NCBI GenBank assembly: GCA_002395225.1
Contig: DGWH01000054.1
Location: 1-17,974, forward strand
DNA length: 17,974 nt
Direction: 5' to 3'
Origin: Christensenella sp. UBA4263
GTDB taxonomy: Bacteria; Bacillota; Clostridia; Christensenellales; Aristaeellaceae
The position numbers were made by a program, and so were the translations under genes. The notes beneath the pieces are model-generated. The model saw only the letters and a program-made list of their open reading frames with translations. It was not told the DNA's origin and searched no databases. Positions 7,224-14,272 of this stretch are shown here, one piece after another. How positions within the stretch are numbered: the stretch's first letter is position 1; the number at the start of each line of letters is the position of its first letter.

Positions 7224-8528
7224 ATGAAAATGATCGATTTTCCGGAGATGTCCTTTCCTATTCAGGGAATTGATGAAGTAAAGATTCCACGGATGGTGAG
7301 GATTCGGCAAAATTACAGCCGCGATCGGGTGGAGGATCTTCAGGGAAGCCTGGATGAAGGGTTCAGCCGGCTGGATGTGGCTGCACAGTTGAAGGGGAAA
7401 CGCATCGCAGTGACGGCAGGCAGCCGGGGGATCCCGCATAACGCGGAGATTCTGCGAATCATCTGTGATCGGATCCGCGCCTGGGGCGGTGCCCCGTTCA
7501 TTGTTCCGGCGATGGGGAGCCATGGCGGCGGAACGGTCGAGGGAAATCTGGAAATTCTCCGCGGATACGGGATTACGGAGGAGCAGGTTGGTGCCCCGAT
7601 ACTTGCCGGGATGGACACAGTCAGGATCGGGACGCTTGATGATGAAGGAAAAACACCGGTGTACTGTGACCGATACGCGGCAGAGGCAGATGGAATTGTG
7701 CTCTATAACAAAGTCAAACCGCATACAGACTTTCGGGGAGAACACGAAAGCGGCCTGATGAAGATGATGGCGATCGGACTGGCGAAGCACCGTGGCTGTT
7801 CCGCACTGCACCGGCGTGGATTTGACACGTTTGCAGACAACATCCCGAAGGCGGCAAAGGTGTTTCTGTCAACGATGCCTGTGCTTTTTGCCGTCGGCGT
7901 GGTCCAGAATGCCTATGATGAGATCGCGGCGCTGCGCGTCTGTGCCCGGGAGGACATTCCGGAAACGGACCGGGAGCTTCTTCGGATTGCCCGGGAACGT
8001 CTGCCCAGATTTCTGTTTGATGATATTGATGTGCTGGTGATTGACCGGATCGGAAAGGATATCTCGGGTGAGGGGGCGGATCCCAATGTCACCGGCCGCG
8101 GCTTCATGCCGTATTTTAAGGACGACTTTCACACGAAGAAGCTGTTTATTCGCGGACTGAGCGAGGGGAGCCATCATAATGCCTGCGGACTTGGTCTCGC
8201 GGATATCACCACGCGCCGCTGTCTGAATGATGTGGACTGGGAGAGCACATGGGTGAATCTGACAACGAACATGATGATCGACGGCGGGAAGATTCCCATG
8301 TACCAGAATAACGACTGCGATGCACTTCGCGTCGCGCTCAGAACCTGTCCGCGAATTGATTACAGCCAGGCCAGAGTGGTTCGCATTCACGACACGCTTT
8401 CCCTGAACGAGTTTGAGGTTTCGGAGGCGATGCTGCCGGAAATGCGCGGGACAGGGAATATCGAAGTATTAAGCGAACCTTATGTGCTTTCCTTTGACAG
8501 GGATGGATTCCTGGCGGACTTTGCATAG
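7224..8528 (+). CDS. LarA-family (DUF2088) nickel-pincer isomerase-like protein
   Basis: 434 aa, cytoplasmic. The N-terminal half matches the lactate racemase LarA/DUF2088 family: MGSHGGGT (97-104) with the preceding HNAEILR, the following EGNLEILRGYGITEEQVGAP, then NKVKPHTDF (162-170) and GEHESGLMK (172-180). His174 and Lys180 are candidates for the nickel-pincer cofactor site by comparison with LarA (inference). Characterised relatives racemise or epimerise 2-hydroxyacids; the substrate here cannot be told. No cofactor biosynthesis genes (larB, larC, larE) are in the window, so the cofactor must come from elsewhere in the genome. ATG 7224 is preceded by AAAGGAAGG (7208-7216) with a good spacing, and is better than the upstream ATG at 7194. 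It appears to be a single-gene unit. Confidence 0.85.
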   Translation: MKMIDFPEMSFPIQGIDEVKIPRMVRIRQNYSRDRVEDLQGSLDEGFSRLDVAAQLKGKRIAVTAGSRGIPHNAEILRIICDRIRAWGGAPFIVPAMGSHGGGTVEGNLEILRGYGITEEQVGAPILAGMDTVRIGTLDDEGKTPVYCDRYAAEADGIVLYNKVKPHTDFRGEHESGLMKMMAIGLAKHRGCSALHRRGFDTFADNIPKAAKVFLSTMPVLFAVGVVQNAYDEIAALRVCAREDIPETDRELLRIARERLPRFLFDDIDVLVIDRIGKDISGEGADPNVTGRGFMPYFKDDFHTKKLFIRGLSEGSHHNACGLGLADITTRRCLNDVDWESTWVNLTTNMMIDGGKIPMYQNNDCDALRVALRTCPRIDYSQARVVRIHDTLSLNEFEVSEAMLPEMRGTGNIEVLSEPYVLSFDRDGFLADFA

Positions 8529-8660
8529 GTGTGACTGGGCTTCCCAAATCGACAGATGGAGGAGAATCAGGGAGCCTGCATACTGAAATGAAGCGGGTGA
8601 CATCAAAGCGTACCGGCTTCGTATAACAAGACGGATGATTGTCATGGGAGCTGAGACAAG

Positions 8661-8690
8661 AAAGAGAACCGGAGCATACCGGTTCTCTTT
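8661..8690. terminator. Strong hairpin, probable terminator after the LarA-family gene
   Basis: AAAGAGAACCGG (8661-8672) and CCGGTTCTCTTT (8679-8690) form a perfect 12-bp stem with a six-base loop. The downstream tail is only moderately T-rich (CTCTTTCGCTTTAATT). It lies 132 bases after the stop; the 8529-8660 stretch shows no gene. Confidence 0.65.
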
Positions 8691-8777
8691 CGCTTTAATT
8701 GGGAAATCGCATCCCAGACCAGCATGCGTTCTTGGCCCGGGAGACAGTACTAAAAGAAGCATACAGAAGTTAAGAAA

Positions 8778-8819
8778 AGTCAGGGAGCCTTATAAATAAG
8801 GCTCCCTGACTGGTTTTTG
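8778..8819. terminator. Bidirectional intrinsic terminator
   Basis: A 15-bp stem (8778-8792 with 8797-8811, built on CAGGGAGCC and GGCTCCCTG) has a four-base loop and is followed by GGTTTTTGT on the plus strand. On the minus strand the stem is followed by TTTTCTT. It sits between convergent genes and can end both transcripts. Confidence 0.85.
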
Positions 8820-8882
8820 TAAAGGATTTTGAATTCCAGAATGACGGCTGTTTTATGCTTTGGGGCTATTTCCAAGTCGATT

Positions 8883-9470
8883 TTATTTGGCAGCCGATGC
8901 CTGTGCTTCCATCTCCTGCTCTTCTTTTCCGGATACGAAACAGGCTACCAGGCCGTAGATGAGCGTTGGACGGATCCAGATCTCTGTGAGCAGATAGTTG
9001 GTATATTCATCGGTGGGACTGGTAACTATAACATAGTGGTACAGTCCGGCGATGACCATGTCAATGACAAAGAGCATCCACAGGTTCCCCTTAGTGTAGC
9101 TCTTCCAGTCCTTGCGGGAATAGAAGAAGGTGAGCATCAGGAGAAGCAGCACCGAGAGCGTAAGGCACACCAGGTGGAGGGGATAATTCACCAGGTGCGG
9201 CGGAAAGAGGATGTCGCGCAGGAGTACGGTAATGCCCACGCATATCGAGGACCAGTAGTTGAAACGCTGAGTGTCGATCCGCTTGAAAAAGTACAGTACC
9301 ATCATTACCAGACACGCGATATAGAAAAGGTTGAGCACCAGTTCGTTCCAGGCATCGCTAAGTCCGAAATGGATGACACCATAGAGCATGACTCCTACTG
9401 AGAGCACCGCGCCTATACCGGTAAACACGATGTCGAAGATCTGTGATTTCTTTTTGAATCTTGTTTCCAT
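8883..9470 (-). CDS. Small polytopic membrane protein, unknown function
   Basis: 195 aa. The start at 9470 is supported by GAGAAGGAG upstream on the minus strand; the frame is open to 9608 but without a ribosome binding site there. About six hydrophobic segments are visible, roughly at residues 11-35, 43-63, 73-90, 95-120, 128-149 and 162-182, with charged loops such as RKDWKSYTKG between them. The N-terminus METRFKKKSQ is positively charged and probably cytoplasmic, and the tail is acidic and soluble (GKEEQEMEAQ). No catalytic or transport motif was recognised. It appears to be a single-gene unit ended by the terminator at 8778-8819. Confidence 0.8.
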   Translation of the reverse strand: METRFKKKSQIFDIVFTGIGAVLSVGVMLYGVIHFGLSDAWNELVLNLFYIACLVMMVLYFFKRIDTQRFNYWSSICVGITVLLRDILFPPHLVNYPLHLVCLTLSVLLLLMLTFFYSRKDWKSYTKGNLWMLFVIDMVIAGLYHYVIVTSPTDEYTNYLLTEIWIRPTLIYGLVACFVSGKEEQEMEAQASAAK

Positions 9471-10097
9471 AATGTGTCTCCTTCTCGTTTCATAAAATAT
9501 GAGATGCATTAATTCCCGCTGCGTTTGAGCACTCCCTGTCATAGCCCGATTCTGACCGGACTGCGCGGTATATGAAGCGTGACTGAAGTGCAGAGGACGC
9601 TTTGGCAAATGTCAAAGGACGGGGGTTATTATGGGCCCGTAACCGTAAAAAGTCAACCTGCTGTTTTTCGGCGGGCCGCGTTATCCGGTTTTTGCTGTCC
9701 TATTGACAGGATTATGCATATAATATTAAACTAAAGATGAAATATAATTATATTTGCAGTTGAATGCAGGTATAAATGCATTTCGGGTTAAAATAGGATG
9801 TGGAATCTGTGCCTGATTCTGCAGAGAAAAAGTGCCGGTCGGGAAACGAACAACGTCTGCATGTCACAGAATGTGCAGAGCTGAGCTTTTTACAGACCTC
9901 AGTTCCCGTCGATTGCCGGGGCAGCTTTGTTCTGGCCCGGATTTGACAATCTGTCACTGCACGACAGGGCCGCTCTTTTGAGAATCGAGGCGTCGGAAAA
10001 TGACAGGTCCGAATCGTGTCCGTATCCTCTTCGTTTTGCCTGTTATGGAAAGTAAAAAGCGGCGCCGAAATACCGCGCAGTAAAAGGGGGGAGAGAA
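9471..10097. other. Long intergenic region between divergent genes
   Basis: No convincing gene. It holds an AT-rich block (9703-9760) with a TTGACA at 9703-9708 on the plus strand and only poor -10 matches (such as TATTAA at 9724 or TAAACT at 9727). On the minus strand TATAAT occurs at 9743-9748. Promoters for the flanking genes may lie here but none is clear. The structured repeat G occupies 9935-9976. Confidence 0.4.
9935..9976 (-). repeat. Structured repeat element, copy G
   Basis: Read on the minus strand: GGCC, then CTGTCGTGCAGTGACAG, then ATTGTCAAATCC, then GGGCC. The inner stem has five Watson-Crick pairs plus two G-U wobbles over a GCA loop. On the opposite strand those wobbles would be A-C mismatches, which supports a minus-strand RNA. 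The outer GGCC pairs with GGCC. The sequence after it (AGAACAAAGC, CGGCAA, TGAGGTCTGTAAA) resembles that after copy E at 13340, and a second possible hairpin (TCTGCA with TGCAGA, 9856-9879) may be a decayed partner copy. It faces the membrane protein gene starting at 9470. Confidence 0.65.
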
Positions 10098-11368
10098 ATG
10101 TCTTTATCCGTAATTGCCCTGATCGTTGTCGGGATTATGTGTGTGCTGTATATCTGGGGAAAGTGGCCGGTGGCGCTGGTGACGGCACTGGGAATGCTGG
10201 CCCTGATCTTCACCGGGTGTGTGTCCTCATCCGTGGCCTTTTCAAACTTTGGTTCGACGCCGGTTCTGCTGGTTTTGGCATGGTGATTATCGTAGATGCC
10301 ATTCTGGAAAGCGGTCTGCTGACGCAGTATGAGCATCTCCTGGAAAAAATGACGCGAAGGAGCGAAAAGGGGTTCCTGATCCTGACGTTCCTCAGCGCGG
10401 GAATCATTTCCATGTTTACCAACAATACTGCGCTGGTGGCCATGTTCATGCCCTTTATCACCTCTGTTGCGAAGAGCTCCGGCGGACGGATCCGCAGGAA
10501 GCATGTCTATCTGCCGCTGGCAATGGGCGGCCTCATCGGAGGAACGGGTTCCCTGGCCGGCAGTACGGCACCGCTGCTGGCCAATGAGGTACTGGAGATT
10601 ACGGGACAGCCGACTTTCAGCTTCTTTACCACAGCGCCGGTCTGTCTGGCCATTCTTGCCGTCGTGGCGGTTTGCTACTGGTTTTTCCTCTACGACCTGA
10701 CCGTCAAATGGTTTGATTTTGAGGAGGCGGACGGACATGAGCGGGCCAATGCGGAGATCCAGCTGAACCGGAAGAACGCCATTGTATCGGTTACCGTTTT
10801 CCTGATCTGCGTATTCCTGTTTATCACCCGCCCCTTTGGCTGGAGCCTCGGGCTGATTTCGGTGACGGGCGCAGCCGTGATCATTACCTTTGGCTGCGTG
10901 GATGCGAAAAAGGAACTGCGCAACATGATGTGGCCGGCTATTATCACCCTCGGCTGTGCCCTGGCGGTGGCGGACGGGTTTGTGAAGTCCGGTGCCGGTG
11001 AACTGGTCATCCACTTCCTGGTGCGGGTGTTCGGACCGAACCTGACCAACCCGAAGATCATGGTGGCCCTGTTCCTGGGGGCAGGTTGGATCATTTCCAT
11101 GTTTATGAGCAATGGCTCTCTGGTGTCCATGCTGGCCTCCGTGGCCGTTCCGATGGCGGTGGAATATGGAATCAATCCGATTCCGGTGGCCATTGCCTGC
11201 GCGGTCGGGGCGAACCTTGCGATGGCCACCCCGGTCGCCACGACGACCATCACGATGGTGCAGGTGGTGGGGTATCGGTTCAAGGATTATTTCCGGGCAG
11301 GCGGCCTGGTGGGGCTGATCAGTGTGGTGACAGCGTGGCTGTCCATTGTTCTGATTTACGGCTTATAA
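10098..11368 (+). pseudogene. SLC13/DASS-type permease with a frameshift
   Basis: The true start is ATG 10098 behind AAAGGGGGGAG. It reads MSLSVIALIVVGIMCVLYIW and continues to FGSTPVLLVLAW, then hits TGA at 10284-10286. The rest of the protein runs in the +1-shifted frame as GFGMVIIVDAILESG to the stop at 11368. Adding one T to the TTTT run at 10273-10276 would join the two into a 423-aa protein reading VLLVFGMVIIVDAILE. The joined product has about 10-12 membrane spans and paired motifs typical of divalent anion:sodium symporters: FTNNTALVAMFMP in the first half and MSNGSLVSMLASVAVP in the second. It would move a dicarboxylate or similar anion across the cytoplasmic membrane. The shift may be a sequencing error, a real mutation or slippage-based switching. 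The long downstream frame open from 10016 is not the native N-terminus. Confidence 0.75.
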
Positions 11369-11372
11369 TCGA

Positions 11373-11402
11373 AAAAGCAGAGGCGATTTTGCCTCTGCTT
11401 TT
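11373..11402. terminator. Bidirectional intrinsic terminator
   Basis: AAAAGCAGAGGC (11373-11384) and GCCTCTGCTTTT (11391-11402) form a 12-bp stem with a six-base loop and T tails on both strands. It starts five bases after the permease stop and also lies downstream of the convergent minus-strand operon ending at 11570. Nothing else was seen in 11403-11569. Confidence 0.9.
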
Positions 11403-11569
11403 CATTTGTGCTTACAGGCCTGCGGCCGGCATCTGCCGGAAGATTCCCTGGTTATGCGCCCGGGGCACCGGAAGACCGAAAAGGGGGATGACTTTGCCTG
11501 GTGCATTTCGGCATCATGAGTGATTCCAGCCGGCACTTTACGTTGAGATGAGGAGCATTGGTTTCACGA

Positions 11570-12547
11570 TTATCTCCGGAATACAAGCCAGTTGTGGGAA
11601 AATGGCCACGGAATACCGATAATATCGACAGGCTTCCCATCTGCGCCGCGATACCAGGAATAATTCCATCCGCTTCCCATATCGCAGTACAGCGCATCCT
11701 GAACGCCAAGGTCACTAAGCGCCTTTATAAAATCATCATAATGCATTTGTGTACGTGAATCGATGATACATGCTTTGCCGTTTATAACCGCAAGTACCCG
11801 ATAGCATCGGAATTCATTGCTTTTGTGACCGCCGGGCTGTCCATCATAAAGGACAATGAATTGCTGAAATCCGATTCCTCCATGTTCAGAGGCGTATTTA
11901 ACGGCTTCCTCCGCCTCCTCGATATTCCAGATGCGCGCAGTTCCATCCACGTAGGTAATCGCTCCCAGTTTTTCCTGCGGTTTCCCTCGCTCAAGCTTGT
12001 CTCCGGAAGTGTGCCAGCCTACGATATTATCATGGTTGAAATCCAGCTGATAAGTGCCCTGGAACGCGGCTGCCACACACATTAGATTGTCCGGGTCATC
12101 CTTGGACGGTCTTTTGTCTGTCGCATAAGAGAGACTGCCATAGTCTGCATAATAGATGTACAGATCGTCTGTCTCCAGTAAAAGGACATCTTTTTCGGAC
12201 GCTGAGGAAAGTTGTTCTATCTCTGAAAGAGAAGAGACTTTCGCATCCGGACTGAGAAGATTATGGTACTGGCTCAATAGAATAAACAGACTGAACGCAA
12301 TCATGATAAAAACAGAAATGGAATTCAGCAGCAAAAGGAGGCGCGCCACGAGCATGGCCGGATGTTTATGATGGCTCACATCAAAATGGACATGGACGAC
12401 CAGTCCGAGCAGTGATATGATTGCATTTGCTGTAACCGCGTAGAACGGCCAGTTGTAACCATCAAATATAAGAATGGTGCATATGCTGAAAATAGACAGC
12501 ATGGTCGTAAACAGATACCATACAGCCTTATGTTTGTTTCCGTTCAT
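11570..12547 (-). CDS. Membrane-anchored protein with phosphodiester-glycosidase-like domain
   Basis: 325 aa. The start at 12547 is four bases after the upstream gene's TGA and is preceded by CAGGAGTG. The N-terminal 110 residues contain three hydrophobic segments (about 10-30, 33-53 and 67-94). The soluble C-terminal part (about 130-325) reads CVAAAFQGTYQLDFNHDNIV, GWHTSGDKL, GAITYVDGTARIWN and, near the end, ALYCDMGSGWNYSWYR. The order resembles the NAGPA/DUF2233 phosphodiester glycosidase fold, where aNGGFF, a D-G-K turn and an LDGGGS-like motif are usual; this is weak similarity from memory, and the usual motifs are altered. If correct, it would act outside the membrane on a cell-envelope glycan phosphodiester. 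It is second in a two-gene operon. Confidence 0.7.
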   Translation of the reverse strand: MNGNKHKAVWYLFTTMLSIFSICTILIFDGYNWPFYAVTANAIISLLGLVVHVHFDVSHHKHPAMLVARLLLLLNSISVFIMIAFSLFILLSQYHNLLSPDAKVSSLSEIEQLSSASEKDVLLLETDDLYIYYADYGSLSYATDKRPSKDDPDNLMCVAAAFQGTYQLDFNHDNIVGWHTSGDKLERGKPQEKLGAITYVDGTARIWNIEEAEEAVKYASEHGGIGFQQFIVLYDGQPGGHKSNEFRCYRVLAVINGKACIIDSRTQMHYDDFIKALSDLGVQDALYCDMGSGWNYSWYRGADGKPVDIIGIPWPFSHNWLVFRR

Positions 12548-12551
12548 GCTA

Positions 12552-13196
12552 TCACACTCCTGTATATTCCCACTGATCAATCATTAGAATCAGCTCTGCG
12601 CAGGCAACAAGAATAAAAATAAACAATTCATCCAGATGCAGTGTCCAGATATAATAGATGTAGTTCGGTTCAAAAGTCAGAATCGGCGCGATAATCAACT
12701 GGATAATCACAAGGGCCAGAAGGAAAAGAATGGATACCTGATTGAGAGAAACCCGAACGGCTTCCTGCCGTCTCGCTGCATGAATGATAAAGTGGCTGAC
12801 GCAAATAAATGACTGAATAAACAACAGCATCCGTTCCACTGCCAGAAAAACAAACCCCTGCAGGCCCATGATGATATAGACTTCCGAATCCTGATTTGCC
12901 AGTTTTCCCAGGGCATATTGCGACTGGGTACAAAGCATGCAGAACAGCAGTCCTACTGTAGCAGCCTGGACAAGAAAAAGCTTATGCCGTTTCAGCGCAT
13001 AAAACAGCGTGCAAATCAGCAAGAGACGCATCAGCAGATCATATAGCCCTGCGCCGTCGAGGCTTCCGGAGCGTTTGCCAAAGAAATAGATAACAGGCAT
13101 GAGCAGGATGCTCACTAATGCTGCAATTAAGGCTGTATGTTCACTCAGGAAAAAACGTTTATATCTGTTGCTCCAGGATATCTTTTTTTTCTTCAT
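12552..13196 (-). CDS. Polytopic membrane protein, first gene of the operon
   Basis: 214 aa with about six hydrophobic segments. The N-terminus MKKKKISWSNRYKRFF is highly basic, so it should stay in the cytoplasm. Later spans include LIAALVSILLMPVIYFF, LLMRLLLICTLFYAL, FLVQAATVGLLFCMLC and ILFLLALVIIQLIIAPIL. No known motif was found. The start at 13196 was chosen because AGAAAGGTGA lies about eight bases upstream; an ATG at 13253 in the same frame lacks a ribosome binding site. The gene ends four bases before the start of the phosphodiester-glycosidase-like gene, so the two are probably co-transcribed and may form a complex or act in the same envelope process. Confidence 0.75.
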   Translation of the reverse strand: MKKKKISWSNRYKRFFLSEHTALIAALVSILLMPVIYFFGKRSGSLDGAGLYDLLMRLLLICTLFYALKRHKLFLVQAATVGLLFCMLCTQSQYALGKLANQDSEVYIIMGLQGFVFLAVERMLLFIQSFICVSHFIIHAARRQEAVRVSLNQVSILFLLALVIIQLIIAPILTFEPNYIYYIWTLHLDELFIFILVACAELILMIDQWEYTGV

Positions 13197-13263
13197 TCCG
13201 TTATTCACCTTTCTGGGCGTCAATTTTTCAATTTGATACAGGAGCTTCGTCATTGGCCCACTG

Positions 13264-13303
13264 TTTGACAAAACGATGCGTCAGCATCAAAAAACGCTCC
13301 TTT
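13264..13303 (-). repeat. Structured repeat element, copy F
   Basis: Minus strand: TAAAGGAGCG, a T run, then GATGC-TGAC-GCATC (13288 to 13275), then GTTTTGTCAAACAG. The preceding AAAGGAGCG also precedes the hairpin in copy D on the plus strand at 3938-3946. It lies about 70 bases upstream of the start at 13196 and is the second of a tandem pair with copy E. Confidence 0.65.
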
Positions 13304-13305
13304 AC

Positions 13306-13390
13306 AGGCCTCAATTTTAGGCTTTTGCCAGAGCTGCTTTTGTCTGAGGCCTGGATTTGACAAACTGTCGCTGCGCGACAAGGCCGGTCT
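13306..13390 (-). repeat. Structured repeat element, copy E
   Basis: Minus strand: GGCCT, then TGTCGC-GCA-GCGACA, then GTTTGTCAAATCC, then AGGCC, which pairs with the first GGCCT. A further perfect 8-bp inverted repeat, AGGCCTCA (13306-13313) with TGAGGCCT (13345-13352), closes the region on the gene-proximal side. It shares the last AGGCC with the first helix, so the two outer helices may exclude each other. Confidence 0.7.
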
Positions 13391-13455
13391 TAAATCAAAT
13401 CATATCGTGTGTGTATCCACTCCGCCTTTCTGCCGTATGGATTTCTTTACTGAGA

Positions 13456-13464
13456 ATTATAGCA
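13456..13464 (-). promoter_or_regulatory. Extended -10 promoter for the minus-strand operon
   Basis: Minus strand TGCTATAAT is an exact extended -10 (TGnTATAAT). No good -35 is present, as expected for this class. Transcription would start near 13449, so copies E and F would lie in a leader of about 250 bases before the start at 13196. Confidence 0.55.
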
Positions 13465-13965
13465 CAATTGCAGGGAATTTGCGCGCTTTATGAACTGCTT
13501 TTTTGTTGAACGCCTCTGATTTTGCGTTATAGTTCACGGATTTTCACTTTATCCAGGGACAAAGCGGCAATGATGCAATACACAGACAGAGTTGAAACGG
13601 GAAAAGACTGCGGAAAAGATCAGCACCAGATGAACTTTCTATGTCGCTCAAAAATACGTGAACAGTAACGATTTTGCAGGAGCAGATTGATTTTTCGAAT
13701 TCCCCGGAAAGAATTTTGGCACTGCAGCGGCAGGATCGCAGCAAATCAGGGACTGGATGTGCTGAAAGAATTGACATTTGGGAATGCATGCATAAAACAA
13801 ACACGAAAACGGGCGGGAGTTCCGCAATGTGTCGATGACGCTCCGCGAAAGAGGCGGTGCTGTAGGGCAGCAAAATATCTGCCTGCCCTGTCAGAGTCAT
13901 GCACGGGTGTTGGAGAACTGCCTGGATGAGCACTGTTGCCGTGTATTTGTTATAAAAAAAAACAG
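13465..13965. other. Intergenic stretch without a supported gene
   Basis: Open frames exist on both strands (for example minus 13972-13544) but none has a ribosome binding site, domain or protein-like composition. It may be a remnant of lost genes. The only clear signal is an A-rich tract (13952-13963) before the next promoter. Confidence 0.5.
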
Positions 13966-13994
13966 TTGACATGGAAATGTAGTGGAAGTACTAT
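13966..13994 (+). promoter_or_regulatory. Sigma-A promoter for glgB
   Basis: TTGACA (13966-13971), a 17-base spacer and TACTAT (13989-13994), with an A-tract directly upstream that could act as an UP element. The start should be near 14001, leaving a leader of about 270 bases before the ATG at 14273. Confidence 0.75.
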
Positions 13995-14089
13995 CTTTTA
14001 TAACTATCGCGAATAAAGATGTAACGGAAAAACCCAATGGAATGTTCTTTATCAGGCAGATAGGTGGGCGGTTCTGGAGATGTACGGGG

Positions 14090-14221
14090 CTGCCCCGGGA
14101 ATGAGAAGGCAGACCAGAATGGAGCACATTTGTCATGCTTTGACAGATCGTCAAATCTGCTCCGGCACAGGACCGGAGCGGATGGAATTTGCCCTGCCGC
14201 GCTGCAGCAGATCCGGGGCAG
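14090..14221 (+). promoter_or_regulatory. Structured glgB leader with competing helices and repeat copy I
   Basis: CTGCCCCGG (14090-14098) can pair with CCGGGGCAG (14213-14221), a 9-bp helix enclosing about 114 bases. Inside, GGAGCA-C-ATTTG (14121-14132) pairs with CAAAT-C-TGCTCC (14152-14163), with one C-C mismatch. GCTCCGG (14159-14165) can instead pair with CCGGAGC (14173-14179), and the two helices use the same bases. TTGTCATGCTTTGACAG (14130-14146) followed by ATCGTCAAATC matches structured repeat copy G (about 20 of 27 positions by eye). No T run follows, so any switch would more likely act on translation or RNA stability than on termination. Confidence 0.5.
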
Positions 14222-14272
14222 AATATACAGATGAATCGAACGAATTGAGAAATAGAAAGGGGAAAACCGTAG

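Noticed and set aside
8829..9401. 190-codon plus-strand open frame opposite the membrane protein gene
   Set aside because: Charged, repeat-free antisense of a clear membrane protein with a good ribosome binding site.
9576..9617. Possible further repeat copy (AAGCGT with ACGCTT, then AAATGTCAAAGG)
   Set aside because: The loop is far longer than in the other copies and the core match is partial.
13544..13972. 142-codon minus-strand open frame
   Set aside because: No ribosome binding site, no recognisable domain, and it overlaps the glgB promoter on the other strand.
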